From the NCBI GenBank assembly GCA_046160625.1, contig JBJXGZ010000106.1, positions 1 to 64,000 of the forward strand: a stretch of 64,000 nucleotides of DNA. The letters are read 5' to 3'. The translations under genes were made by a program, and so were the position numbers. The notes under the pieces are model-generated. The model did no database searches. It was not told the origin of the DNA and saw only the letters and a list, made by a program, of their open reading frames with translations. The stretch comes from M3007 sp046160625 (lineage in GTDB: Bacteria > Bacteroidota > Bacteroidia > Chitinophagales > Saprospiraceae). Positions 43,843 through 53,305 of this stretch are shown here, piece by piece (positions within the stretch are counted from its first letter, which is position 1; each line of letters opens with the position of its first letter).

Positions 43843-46787
43843 ATGCGCCCCAAGTACCGAACAAACCAAAGAACCCTAGTACTCGACAATCATTCAATCA
43901 CCAAGTCATGGATAACATACCTGTCAAGCTTCTCTCTCCGGTGGGAGATTTTCACTATTTTGAAGACAATCAAGTGCTGACCGCCGCACAGCTTAACCGG
44001 TTTTTGGACTATTTCGACCGACAGCACCGGCTCACACGCGCCAAGGGCCTGGGCAGTGGCATCCTTTGCGGACTGAATGTCCGCCTCGTAACGGGTGGGC
44101 AAATCATCGTGTCGGCTGGCGCTGGTATCACCACCGACGGCGACATCATCCATGTGGATGCCGATAAAACGCTCGCCCACTTCCGCAGTTTCGACGATAG
44201 TAAGGCGCAGTATGCCCCGTTCAAATCAGGCGCCACGACCATTCCGCTTTTCCAGCTTTCGACCGACCCGGCGGATGGCTCCTCGCCGCTGGCGGATTTC
44301 GGCACAGTCACCTCCCTGATTCTCAATGACATGTGTCTCGTGCTGTACCTTAACAGCTATCTGCACACGCCCGAGAACTGCACCGATACTTCCTGCGAAA
44401 TCACTGGAACTACCCAGGTGGCTGAACTCCTCTTCCTGTTGGTCCGAAAAAATGACCTGAGCGCCCTCCACGGCAGCCAGGCCGATCCCACTGCGCAATT
44501 GGCCGACGTGGCCATCGAGCGCGTGGACTTGTTCCAGGCACAGGTGACCGGCATAAACAACCTGATGAGCCGTTTTGCTGCTTCCATCAATCGCAGTGGC
44601 CCGGCGTTGCAAAATGCCATGGTGGCGGCAGCCGATACCCTCCGGCAGAAAATCGGAATACAAGACGGTGTGGCTACGCTCTGGCGAAATCGCCTGAGCG
44701 CCATCTTCAACGTCAACGAGTCCACGCCTGCCTTGCCTTACATCCATGATTTTGCCCGCGACCTTGCCGACGCCTATACCGAGTACCGCGATGCACTTTT
44801 CGACCTGCGCATCGAATGCCCGGGCGATCCGACCCTTTACCCGAAACACCTCATGGCGGCCGAATTGGCCTCGTCCAATCCCGCTTTACCGGCTGAATTT
44901 CGCCATTATTTTGTCGAAACCCCGGCGCCTGTACGCAACAGCCAGGCCCTTGAGCGGGCGCGTATGCTGTTCGAGCGGCTCGACCGAATGGTAAACACAT
45001 TCGACGCTCCTACCCAGGCAAACCTCCCAGTGCGCGTCACGCCCTCGCGAGTCGAGAATTGCCCGCTCGGTGAACGTGCCATTCCGTTTTACTACCGGCA
45101 CGACCCGGCGAGACCCCTTGTCGCCGTCTGGAATTTTGAAAAAAGCTCCCGCCAACGGACCCACACCATACCCGGCTACCGATCCAACGAGTACGGCGCC
45201 GATACCCCTACTCAAAATGCCGCTCGTTTCACGACGGGCAAATACGACTTCTTCCGCATCGAAGGCTTCATAGGCAAAGACCACAAAACGGCACACGACA
45301 CCATCACTCTACTGCGCGACCAACTGAACCTCCCTTTCAAAATCGAATCCATCCAAATCGAACAATCCGTCCTCCGTCCCATCAAAGACATTGGCCGGCC
45401 GATGGTGGCGCCGGACCTGAACATCCTTTTCCACCACTACCGCGACGAGTTACACATGAACCTCGAAATGCTGGGGAAATACAAAGTCGAAACGGTGGCC
45501 GAAATCGAAAAAGCCATGCCGCGCTTCCAGGCTGCCGAATTGGCGCCTATTCGGACCGACTTAGCTGAAGCCAAAACCAAGGCAGCCGAATTCCCCGCCA
45601 AACGGGAACAGGTTTCGAACATGCTCTATCAACCGCTTGCTGCTTTCGCAGAGAGCAGTCGATTCACCGGCTTTCGAAAAGCATACAACGAATCAGCCGA
45701 TATGGCTCGAGAATTTACTGTCAAAACCCACGAAGTGAACCAGTCGCCTGTGATCAGTCCGGCGCACCATCTCATTTTTGACAATACCACCCAGAAGTTC
45801 GACCGGCTCAAAGATCTTTTCCTCGACCGCGAGGAAAGCATCCTTCGCAAATACCTTTTCGACTCCTTTTTCAACACGCACCCCGGCCTCGAACACCGTG
45901 CTGGTGTGACGGAAGGCGGTACCTTCGTGCTTGTATATACAGTGGATGCGCAAGGGAAAACCCGCGTGGTCGCAGACTTTTGCCTGCCCTACTGCTGCGT
46001 CATTGATACGACCGTTGACCTCCCATCCGTCAAACCTCTGCTGCCTATCCGGCCCGACATTACGATACTTCCTCCCCTGGCGCGGCTTGATCACCTAGAC
46101 CTTTTCAAACCCTTGCAGGCCAACCGTCTTGGCGGGATGCAAGCGGAGTTTTTGAAAAAACAAGACGATATCGAAAAAGCAATCGAAGGCAAACAGAAAC
46201 TTTTTGAAAAAGATATCATCAATAAGCAGGAGGTTTTCGAGGCTACTCATATCGGCAAACAAACCACTTTCGAAGAAAAGTTACAAGGCAAGCAGTCTAT
46301 TTTCGAAAAAGAAGTGGATGTGAAGTTTTCAACCAAACTCACCGACAACATCTGGAACGTGGTTACTAAAAACGGCGGAATTAGAGACACCAACATCGCC
46401 CTCGGTGCAGACATCCAAGATGCAGGCATGAGCAACCTCGTCGGGCTGGCTGGGAAACAAGCTGAATCCATCAAAGAGTTGGAAGCCAACCCCTCCCGAA
46501 CGCCAGGGGAGGATAAATTCCTCGACGAGTTGAAAATATCCCACGCCGCTAACCTGGCTACCCTGCTCGATAACGTCGCCTCTACGACCGGCGACATCAC
46601 CCTCGACAGCGACCAGGCTAAAGTGCTCGAGGCGGTCGGCATGATGCTCGAAGCCCAGCCCAACCTTGTGAAAAACAACACTGCGTTGGATACCGCTATC
46701 AAAAACTCCGAAATCAAACTGGCCGACAAACCGGTGGCCAACGGGTTTGCCAAACTGAAAATCAGTAAGTTCAAAGTCAATAAATAA
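43839..46787 (+). CDS. Large eCIS protein of unknown function, candidate fibre or baseplate-cage protein
   Basis: A 982-residue protein with no assigned family. The N-terminus (about 30-110) reads VGDFHYFEDNQVLTAAQLNRFLDYFDRQHRLTRAKGLG and GSGILCGLNVRL...IIVSAGAGITTDGDIIHVD; similar sequences begin several phage and eCIS receptor-binding or baseplate proteins, where a coiled N-region attaches to the particle (inference). A middle part is mixed alpha/beta. The last about 200 residues are strongly coiled-coil with a repeated IEGKQKLFEK/IINKQEVFEA/LQGKQSIFEK pattern (from about 785). Overlaps its neighbours at both ends (ATGA at the start, one base at the end), so it belongs to the structural operon. 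Confidence 0.7.
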   Translation: MNAPQVPNKPKNPSTRQSFNHQVMDNIPVKLLSPVGDFHYFEDNQVLTAAQLNRFLDYFDRQHRLTRAKGLGSGILCGLNVRLVTGGQIIVSAGAGITTDGDIIHVDADKTLAHFRSFDDSKAQYAPFKSGATTIPLFQLSTDPADGSSPLADFGTVTSLILNDMCLVLYLNSYLHTPENCTDTSCEITGTTQVAELLFLLVRKNDLSALHGSQADPTAQLADVAIERVDLFQAQVTGINNLMSRFAASINRSGPALQNAMVAAADTLRQKIGIQDGVATLWRNRLSAIFNVNESTPALPYIHDFARDLADAYTEYRDALFDLRIECPGDPTLYPKHLMAAELASSNPALPAEFRHYFVETPAPVRNSQALERARMLFERLDRMVNTFDAPTQANLPVRVTPSRVENCPLGERAIPFYYRHDPARPLVAVWNFEKSSRQRTHTIPGYRSNEYGADTPTQNAARFTTGKYDFFRIEGFIGKDHKTAHDTITLLRDQLNLPFKIESIQIEQSVLRPIKDIGRPMVAPDLNILFHHYRDELHMNLEMLGKYKVETVAEIEKAMPRFQAAELAPIRTDLAEAKTKAAEFPAKREQVSNMLYQPLAAFAESSRFTGFRKAYNESADMAREFTVKTHEVNQSPVISPAHHLIFDNTTQKFDRLKDLFLDREESILRKYLFDSFFNTHPGLEHRAGVTEGGTFVLVYTVDAQGKTRVVADFCLPYCCVIDTTVDLPSVKPLLPIRPDITILPPLARLDHLDLFKPLQANRLGGMQAEFLKKQDDIEKAIEGKQKLFEKDIINKQEVFEATHIGKQTTFEEKLQGKQSIFEKEVDVKFSTKLTDNIWNVVTKNGGIRDTNIALGADIQDAGMSNLVGLAGKQAESIKELEANPSRTPGEDKFLDELKISHAANLATLLDNVASTTGDITLDSDQAKVLEAVGMMLEAQPNLVKNNTALDTAIKNSEIKLADKPVANGFAKLKISKFKVNK

Positions 46788-48112
46788 TGACTACGCCTTC
46801 CTCGACACGGCATATTATCCACGCTCTTCACTTGGAAGTGGAGGCCCCGCCCGGCAGTAGCGCCGATGCCGGCTACTGGCAGGATGAGGCTGTCCGCTTA
46901 GTGAACGAGCAATTATTGCCGCAATTGGAGCGTCTTTTCGAACAGTGGGATCAGCCTGAATTTCATGTTCGCCTTGACAGGCTGGAGCTGATGCTGTCAG
47001 TGGACAGAGCGGACGATTGGAGAGAAAGTGTCGAGTACCGGCTACCCGATTTGTTGAGCAGGGAACTGAATGCCGCGTTGCCGGCGCCGAATGTTTATCC
47101 CAACGCCGTGGGGGCGTCGAATGTTTATCCCAACGCCCCCACGGCCCTGGTGCAACCCCGCACTGTACAAACCCTCCAGGCTTTCGAGCATTTTTTGGAA
47201 ACGGGCGCCCTGCCATGGTTTTTCTCAAAAAGAAGTCCTGGCGAATTCGAGGCCGATGTCATGGAGGCCTTGAAAAAGGAAAAACCAGAGCACGTCACTG
47301 GGCTATTGAAAAAAATCATCAGTTCGCCCTCAGCGCGTCGTCGCCTGGCGCAACAATTCAGTCAGGCGCTTTGGTCGGTGGTGGCTCTAAAATTGACGGG
47401 CGAAGATTTTTTCGCAAAAGCGCCCGCCATGGTGGCTGAAATTTCTTCAAAAAGTCTTGATTTTCAGGAAGAAAAAATCCGACGTCACCTTTTTGAAAAT
47501 GCCTTGGCGGAGCTTGCCACGGGGAATTCCGATCCTGCAGTCTTGTTCGCTACCTCCCCCTCCCCCCTTGCCGGACAGGACGAAGGTCCGCTGCCCGCTT
47601 TGACCGATATAGTAGCCGAAGTGGCATTTTTTGCGGACGATGCGGGCTTGGCACTGATTGCCTCCTACTTCCCATCTTTTTTAAAAAATGTCGGGCTGAT
47701 TGGCGAGACGGGCTTGTTAGATGGCCACCGCGCTGCCCACCTGTTTCATTATATAGCCACGGGTGATGAGGCGGCGCCGGAATACGATTTGCCTTTTTGC
47801 AAAATATTGGCCGGGCTGCCGGTTGGGGCACCCCTTGATGCAGCAGAACCCTTGACTGAGCTCGAAAAAACGGAAACCGACGACTTGCTGCGCTCAGTCA
47901 TTCGACACTGGGATGTGCTGCGGAATACCTCGACCGAGGGGCTGAGGCAGACCTTTTTGATGCGGCAGGGTAAGCTGTCGCGCCGGTCAGCCGGCGATGG
48001 CTGGTTGCTCCAATTAGAAAAAAGCCCTTTCGACGTTCTGCTCAATTACTTGCCCTGGGCTTGTTCGGTTATCCGGCTGCCCTGGATGACTGAGCCAGTT
48101 TTTGTGGAATAA
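46787..48112 (+). CDS. Contractile injection system tape-measure protein (Pvc14-like)
   Basis: A 441-residue protein of the CIS tape-measure type: the N-terminal HIIHALHLEVEAPPGSS...LLPQLERLFEQWD and FHVRLDRLELMLSV regions are characteristic, and the C-terminus has DLLRSVIRHWDVLRNTSTEGLRQTFLMRQGKLS. It is short relative to many family members, predicting a short tube if the length rule holds. A repeat (47088-47145) has inserted NVYPNAVGAS-type residues near position 105. The start ATG shares one base with the stop of the preceding gene. Confidence 0.88.
   Translation: MTTPSSTRHIIHALHLEVEAPPGSSADAGYWQDEAVRLVNEQLLPQLERLFEQWDQPEFHVRLDRLELMLSVDRADDWRESVEYRLPDLLSRELNAALPAPNVYPNAVGASNVYPNAPTALVQPRTVQTLQAFEHFLETGALPWFFSKRSPGEFEADVMEALKKEKPEHVTGLLKKIISSPSARRRLAQQFSQALWSVVALKLTGEDFFAKAPAMVAEISSKSLDFQEEKIRRHLFENALAELATGNSDPAVLFATSPSPLAGQDEGPLPALTDIVAEVAFFADDAGLALIASYFPSFLKNVGLIGETGLLDGHRAAHLFHYIATGDEAAPEYDLPFCKILAGLPVGAPLDAAEPLTELEKTETDDLLRSVIRHWDVLRNTSTEGLRQTFLMRQGKLSRRSAGDGWLLQLEKSPFDVLLNYLPWACSVIRLPWMTEPVFVE
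47088..47145. repeat. In-frame composite repeat inside the tape-measure gene
   Basis: CGAATGTTTATCCCAACGCC occurs at 47088-47107 and 47118-47137. Between and around them GCCGTGGGGGCGT (47105-47117) and ACGCCCCCACGGC (47133-47145) are perfect inverted copies. The two-part element keeps the frame and encodes NVYPNA twice. It is another case of palindromic repeats entering a coding region here. Confidence 0.85.
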
Positions 48113-48121
48113 ATTCGAATC

Positions 48122-51100
48122 ATGCAAACCGCTGAAAAAACATCGCACCATTCGAAGCCTTCGCATCAGGCGAAGACGACAACTGATTTTTTCAGCCCTG
48201 CGACCGGCCGGGCGGAATCGCCCTATTTCATGCCCTTAATCCAAGCGAAACTGAAAGTCGGTCAATCCGGCGATAAATTTGAAAAGGAAGCCGATGCCAC
48301 TGCCGACAAGGTGACGGCCATGCCCGATTCTAACATCCGGCGACAAGCCGAACCGAAGGAGGAAGAGAAGCCAGTACAGAAAGTCGCCGACAAAGAGGAA
48401 GAAAAACCCGTACAAAAAGCCGCTGGGAAAGAAGAGGAACAGCCGGTACAGAAAATGGCCGACAAAGAGGAAGACAAGCCGGTACAAAAAGCCGCCGAAA
48501 AAGAAGAGGACAAGCCGGTACAGAAAATGGCCGACAAAGAGGAAGACAAGCCGGTACAAAAAGCCGCCGAAAAAGAAGAGGACATGCCGGTGCAGAAAAT
48601 GGCCGACAAAGAGGAAGACAAGCCGGTACAAAAAGCCGCCGACAAGGAAGAGGAAAAACCCGTGCAAAAGGCCGCCGACAAAGAAGAGGAAAAACCTGTG
48701 CAGAAAGCCGCCGACAAAGAAGAAGAAAAACCTGTGCAAAAAGCCGCCGACAAATCCATGGAACCCATCGGCCCCATGGGTGACAACCTTCGCGAGCGCT
48801 TGCAGGTGACCAAATCGGGCGGCACCCCCCTGCCTGAAGAAGCCCGCTCCTACATGGAGCCACGTTTTGGCGCCGACCTTCGCCACGTGCGAATCCACAC
48901 GGGCGGCGAAGCGGTACAATTGAGCAAAGACCTTTCCGCCCAAGCCTTCACGCACGGCTCCCACGTCTATTTCAACGAGGGCAAATACAACCCCGGCAGC
49001 AACGAGGGCAAAAAGCTCCTCGCCCACGAACTAACCCATGTACTCCAGCAAACGGGCACAAAAACCCTGCGCAGAAAACCCGTATCGAACGCAACAGCCC
49101 CTATCGCGCATTCTACCACGCCTCTGCTTCAATTGAAAGCCGCGGCCGCTCCGGCCCCGGCAAGCAGCACTGAGGACCCGGCCTTTGCTAAAGTAATCAA
49201 GCGCATACAAGGGAAAGCCAAAGCGGATAAAACGCATGAACCAGCATCGAAAAAATCGAAGCAGGCTCAGGATGCCTCCGTTCCCCCTGCCAATGAAGTG
49301 GCCAGCAAAGCCAAGGACCGCCAAACCCAAAAAATGGACGCTCAGCAACCGGGCGAATTCAATGCTGCTGCCTTCAAGGCCATGCTGATGGAAAAAATCA
49401 ATGCCTCCGCTCCCGAGAATATGGAGGAAACCCAAGAGTACAAATCCTCGGGAAAAGCGGACGCCGTGAAATCCGATGTCGCCGGCGCAGTAGGTAATGA
49501 GAAAAAACAAGCCGGAGCCGCCATAGAAAACACGACCAAACAAGCACCGGACAGCAGCGGCATCGCCCCCAAAGATGTAAGCGCCCTCCCGCCCACACCC
49601 GCCACCTCGGGTTCCACCAACGTCGGCGCAAAAGACGCTGCGCCGAAACCTAAATCCCCGGACGAGGTCTCGCTCGAAGCCAACAAGACCGAAATGGAAG
49701 GCTCGATGCAGGATGGCGACATGGCCGTGACCGACCACCAGCTCGCCGCATCGGGCGAACCCAAGTTCCAGAAAACCCTCGAAAAAAAGAACGAAGCCAA
49801 AGCCGATGCCGACAACGCGCCTAACCAATATCGGAAGGACGAAAAAAATATCCTGGGCAAAGCCCAAACCGACTCCCAAAAGCAATCCAACGAATCGCTT
49901 TCCCAAATGCATGGGGGCCGCCGTCGCCTCATGCGAAACATGACTGGCAGCCAGGTCAACACCAAATCCAAGGATGAACTGGAGCGCAAGCGGGTCTCCG
50001 ACACCATCAACGGCTTCTACGAACAAACCAAAACCGACGTAGAAGCCATCCTCCTCAACCTCGACACGCAAGCCAATGCGATGTTCGACTCCGCCGCTAC
50101 TTACGCAACCGATACCTTCCAAAATTATGTGGACGACCGGATGGCTCGCTATAAAGCAAAACGCTATTCCGGCTGGACAGGCGGGGCTAAGTGGGCCTGG
50201 GATAAACTCACTGGTATGCCCGACGAGGTCAACGTCTTTTACATCGATGGCCGCAACATCTACCTGTCCACTATGGACAAGTTGATAGACAAAATTGCCA
50301 ATTTCGTAGCCTTCGAACTCTCCCGGGCTAAAACACGCATCGCTAAGGGCAAGGCGGATATCGCAGGCTACGTAGCGGGCTTGAAAGGTTCCCTCAAAAA
50401 ATTCGGGACGGAGGCCTTGAACGACATTCAGGACAAATTCAGCGAACTTGAACAGTCGGTCAACAACAAACAGGAAGACCTGGCCGACGCCCTTGCTACC
50501 AAATACAAAGAGAACCTTAGCAAGGTGGACACCAAAATCGCAGAAATGAAAGCTGCCAACCGCGGCTTAGTGGACAAAGTGATTGACGGCGTCAAGGAAA
50601 TCATCAATACCCTCCGGGAGCTTAAGAAAATTCTCTCCGATGCCCTGGCCAAAGCGGCGAGTGTATTCCACATCATCATGGACGACCCCGGCCAGTTCAT
50701 GAGCAATTTCTTCGACGGCATCAAATTAGGCATCAATAACTTCAGGGACAACTTCGAAACCCACATCAAAGAAGGACTGATGGACTGGGCTTTCGGCGAA
50801 ATGGCAGCGGATGGTGTCGAACGGCCCGACAAATTCGATGCCAAGGGCATTTTCGGGATGATTCTGCAGGTGCTAGGCCTGACAAAAGCCAACCTTCGCA
50901 AAAAAGCGGTCAAGTTGTTTGGCGAGAAAGCGGTGAAAGCCGCGGAGACCGGAGTCGAAATTATCAAAGACATCGTGACGGAAGGCCCCAGTGCCTTGTT
51001 CAGACATATGCAGGATGCCTGGGACGACCTCAAAGAAGGACTTCAGGCTACCATCAAGGAGTTCCTGATCACGAAAATTATTATAGCAGGCATGAAATTT

Positions 51101-52630
51101 ATAGCGGGCCTGCTGATTCCTGGCGCAGGTCTAATCAAAATCGTCCAACTGATCGTCCGGGCCGTGATGTTCTTCGTGAACAACGCCAAGCGAATCGCCC
51201 TTTTCCTGGCTTCTATCATTGATTCGGTCACCGACGCAGCCCTGGGCAACCTCAGCGTAGCTGCCGGCAAAGTGGAAAACGCTTTGAGACAGGCTATCCC
51301 CTTGGTCATCAGCTTACTAACTACGCTCCTGGGCATTTCCGGTATTGCGGGCCGCATCAAAGGCTTTGTCAAGCGAATTCAGCTCAAAGTGGATAAGGGG
51401 GTGGACAAGGCGCTGGCAAAAGCGGAGAGTTTGATTAAAAAGGCGGGGAGTGCGCTAGGGTTCGGAAAGAAGGACAAGGAAGGGCCGGATAGCGGCCTGG
51501 CAGTGAAACAAAAGGCCAAAGCCGATCTTGTCGCTAAAACGACAACTCCTTTTAAAACAAAAGACGATCTTCAATCAGTCGTATCCGGCGTTTTGGCCAA
51601 ATACAAACCGGAAGGACTTAAAGCCTTGAACCTGCTCGAAAAGCCCGAGCAAAAAGGAAAGTTTTTGATTGAAGCTGTGGCAAGCCCCGGCGAAAAGGTG
51701 GATGAGGCGGAGGTTCTGGCTGATGGCAAAGATTTGAAGTCGCCTCATCCGGTTGGCACTGCCGTCAAATTCAAATACAAATCCAAACCTGACTCTAGTT
51801 GGGCGCATGGAAAGATTGTTGAGCTTTTAGAAGGTGGGGAGAAAGGGGCTGCAAGCCATTATCCCAAAGGCGAAGTAGTGGCTAAAATCGAGTTGGACGC
51901 TAAACAAAATGTTGGAAAACATGAGCTATCAACAACGAATTTTTCCCTTGTATCAAAAATTCTTCCTACCGGCAATTCAGGCTGGGTGTTGGATGATGAA
52001 AAGCCCGCCCACGACCAGTACAAACCGAAAAATGTCAAGAAATCGAAAGTAGAAGCGGACGGCTCCTACACCTTGGCCTACGACACAATGGCAGGCACTA
52101 CTTTCACGGTAGAAGTAGGCGGCGATGGCTTGGTCAAAAGCATGACGGGGACTAATCTCAGGCTGAAACGACAAGTCGGAATTGACAACCGGGGAGTTAC
52201 GGAAAGGTCGGAAGGCTTTGTGTCTGATGAGGAGCTTAACGCTGCACACCTGATAGCTGACCAATTTTTGGGCTCCGGCTATAAAGACAGCGCCAATCTG
52301 GTCACCACTTCCAGTCATTTTAACCAAGTCGTTATGGGCAATATCGAAAAGAAGATTGCCGCTAAAATCAGAAAAGAGAAAGCAACCAGCTTTGACATGA
52401 GTCTCTCGGTTGAATGGGGCGAGCTTATGAACGACGCGGTGTTGAGCCGTATCATGAAACAACTGCCTGATGGAGAACGCGACGCCGTAAGGGGAGACGT
52501 TGAAGCCTTTATCGCCAGGGTCAATCCAACTTTTAAACGAGTGATGAATGTGGAGTACAGCGTGGTCATCAACGGAGTTTCGTTACCACTTCCCGATACA
52601 GGACCAGATGCTTGGTTGGGCCTAAAATGA
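48122..52630 (+). CDS. eCIS cargo protein: DUF4157 domain with nuclease-like C-terminus
   Basis: A 1502-residue protein. The N-terminus (FFSPATGRAESPYFMPLIQAKL, KVGQSGDKFEKEADATADKV) is the leader seen on DUF4157 eCIS cargo proteins. Eleven 12-residue repeats (KEEEKPVQKAAD-like, residues 79-210) follow, then a DUF4157 domain (about 215-315) with the metal-site-like HELTH at 302-306. A long helical, Lys/Glu-rich region (330-980) leads to hydrophobic segments (about 981-1036 and 1058-1080). The C-terminal about 210 residues contain NAAHLIADQFLGSGYKDSANLVTTSSHFNQ (H1376), which resembles the active-site region of DNA/RNA non-specific endonucleases. Probable payload of the particle. It lies directly between tape measure and a small Cys protein. 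Confidence 0.75.
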   Translation: MQTAEKTSHHSKPSHQAKTTTDFFSPATGRAESPYFMPLIQAKLKVGQSGDKFEKEADATADKVTAMPDSNIRRQAEPKEEEKPVQKVADKEEEKPVQKAAGKEEEQPVQKMADKEEDKPVQKAAEKEEDKPVQKMADKEEDKPVQKAAEKEEDMPVQKMADKEEDKPVQKAADKEEEKPVQKAADKEEEKPVQKAADKEEEKPVQKAADKSMEPIGPMGDNLRERLQVTKSGGTPLPEEARSYMEPRFGADLRHVRIHTGGEAVQLSKDLSAQAFTHGSHVYFNEGKYNPGSNEGKKLLAHELTHVLQQTGTKTLRRKPVSNATAPIAHSTTPLLQLKAAAAPAPASSTEDPAFAKVIKRIQGKAKADKTHEPASKKSKQAQDASVPPANEVASKAKDRQTQKMDAQQPGEFNAAAFKAMLMEKINASAPENMEETQEYKSSGKADAVKSDVAGAVGNEKKQAGAAIENTTKQAPDSSGIAPKDVSALPPTPATSGSTNVGAKDAAPKPKSPDEVSLEANKTEMEGSMQDGDMAVTDHQLAASGEPKFQKTLEKKNEAKADADNAPNQYRKDEKNILGKAQTDSQKQSNESLSQMHGGRRRLMRNMTGSQVNTKSKDELERKRVSDTINGFYEQTKTDVEAILLNLDTQANAMFDSAATYATDTFQNYVDDRMARYKAKRYSGWTGGAKWAWDKLTGMPDEVNVFYIDGRNIYLSTMDKLIDKIANFVAFELSRAKTRIAKGKADIAGYVAGLKGSLKKFGTEALNDIQDKFSELEQSVNNKQEDLADALATKYKENLSKVDTKIAEMKAANRGLVDKVIDGVKEIINTLRELKKILSDALAKAASVFHIIMDDPGQFMSNFFDGIKLGINNFRDNFETHIKEGLMDWAFGEMAADGVERPDKFDAKGIFGMILQVLGLTKANLRKKAVKLFGEKAVKAAETGVEIIKDIVTEGPSALFRHMQDAWDDLKEGLQATIKEFLITKIIIAGMKFIAGLLIPGAGLIKIVQLIVRAVMFFVNNAKRIALFLASIIDSVTDAALGNLSVAAGKVENALRQAIPLVISLLTTLLGISGIAGRIKGFVKRIQLKVDKGVDKALAKAESLIKKAGSALGFGKKDKEGPDSGLAVKQKAKADLVAKTTTPFKTKDDLQSVVSGVLAKYKPEGLKALNLLEKPEQKGKFLIEAVASPGEKVDEAEVLADGKDLKSPHPVGTAVKFKYKSKPDSSWAHGKIVELLEGGEKGAASHYPKGEVVAKIELDAKQNVGKHELSTTNFSLVSKILPTGNSGWVLDDEKPAHDQYKPKNVKKSKVEADGSYTLAYDTMAGTTFTVEVGGDGLVKSMTGTNLRLKRQVGIDNRGVTERSEGFVSDEELNAAHLIADQFLGSGYKDSANLVTTSSHFNQVVMGNIEKKIAAKIRKEKATSFDMSLSVEWGELMNDAVLSRIMKQLPDGERDAVRGDVEAFIARVNPTFKRVMNVEYSVVINGVSLPLPDTGPDAWLGLK
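48356..48751 (+). repeat. Eleven 36-nt coding repeats in the cargo gene
   Basis: Eleven consecutive 36-nt units encode KEE(E/D)(K/Q/M)PVQK(V/A/M)A(D/G/E). Copies alternate in two-unit patterns (AAE/MAD) in the centre and become near identical toward the end, as expected from recent expansion by units. It is coding, charged and probably unstructured, and could act as a spacer or packing handle for the cargo. Confidence 0.95.
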
Positions 52631-52639
52631 TTTTCAACC

Positions 52640-53155
52640 ATGGAAAATTCAGCAGCAATCCGGTTTTTTGAAAAGCATGCCCTAGAGGAGTTCCGCCTTA
52701 GAACACTCCTTTACAGGGAACGCAACGACAGTGCCTTCGAAGCAGCCCGAGATAAATTCAATACCCGGTACACAGAGGGACTTGTGACCGACATAATCCG
52801 GGGGCCTTCGAAACCTTTGGAGTATTTCGAAAAAGCCGATTACTATTTGAATCAACTTCAACCCAGGCAATTGCTTCAGGTAGAACTTATGAATCACAAC
52901 AAATGGAGACAGGTTTGGCGGGGTATTTTCAGTATGGAATTTGTCGGCGACGATGAACCATTTTTGGCTCTTTTCGCAGCCGAGGTATCCGGCCAGGTCA
53001 AAATTCTTTCCCAGTATATCATTTGTGACATTTGCTCCGGCAAAGAAGGCGGCTGCGACGAATGCGGCGGATTAGGATGGCATTGGGCGGGGGGGTACAA
53101 GTTTCAGACCTTTGGCTCTGCGAAATCCAGAACTGTTCTTTTTTCGAAAACCTGA
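52640..53155 (+). CDS. Small Cys-rich protein, candidate immunity or chaperone for the cargo
   Basis: A 171-residue cytosolic protein of unknown family, starting 9 bases after the cargo stop. The N-terminal about 120 residues are helical (IRFFEKHALEEFRLRTLLYRERN). The C-terminal part has two Cys pairs, CDICSGKEGGCDECGGLGW, like a DnaJ-type or short zinc ribbon. A gene immediately downstream of a nuclease-bearing cargo is a natural place for an immunity or loading protein; this is inference from position only. It overlaps no other gene and is followed 3 bases later by a 48-residue ORF. Confidence 0.6.
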   Translation: MENSAAIRFFEKHALEEFRLRTLLYRERNDSAFEAARDKFNTRYTEGLVTDIIRGPSKPLEYFEKADYYLNQLQPRQLLQVELMNHNKWRQVWRGIFSMEFVGDDEPFLALFAAEVSGQVKILSQYIICDICSGKEGGCDECGGLGWHWAGGYKFQTFGSAKSRTVLFSKT

Positions 53156-53158
53156 TCC

Positions 53159-53305
53159 ATGTCCCTCGTTGCCCTCTCCCGCCTATCCCGCCCCACCAAC
53201 GCGAAGTCACCCTTTTTTGAAATAGAGGAGACCAAGAGATATCGCAGTTCATACCTCCAATCCTACGTCCGCGAATGGAATCAAGCCAACAAACCCAAAC
53301 CATGA
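53159..53305 (+). CDS. 48-residue eCIS ORF coupled to the AAA+ ATPase
   Basis: An ATG at 53159 begins a 48-residue frame (MSLVALSRLSRPTNAK ... WNQANKPKP) that ends in TGA at 53303-53305. It lies 3 bases after the stop of the Cys-rich gene, and its stop codon overlaps the ATG of the ATPase (ATGA at 53302), a strong sign of a real coupled gene. The product is Ser/Arg-rich with an aromatic C-terminal half (YRSSYLQSYVREWNQ) and no signal peptide. Function unknown. It fixes the ATPase start at 53302 rather than 53275. Confidence 0.6.
   Translation: MSLVALSRLSRPTNAKSPFFEIEETKRYRSSYLQSYVREWNQANKPKP

Noticed and set aside
48356..48751. CRISPR-like repeat array
   Set aside because: The 36-nt units are contiguous without spacers and encode a charged 12-residue repeat in a long open frame.
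48262..48863. Long antisense reading frames opposite the cargo repeat
   Set aside because: They exist because the 36-nt coding repeat gives periodic codons on both strands; only the plus-strand frame has domain signatures.
48995..49060. HELTH in the cargo as an active zinc peptidase
   Set aside because: HELTH is the DUF4157 hallmark; no third zinc ligand can be assigned by eye, so peptidase activity is left open rather than claimed.
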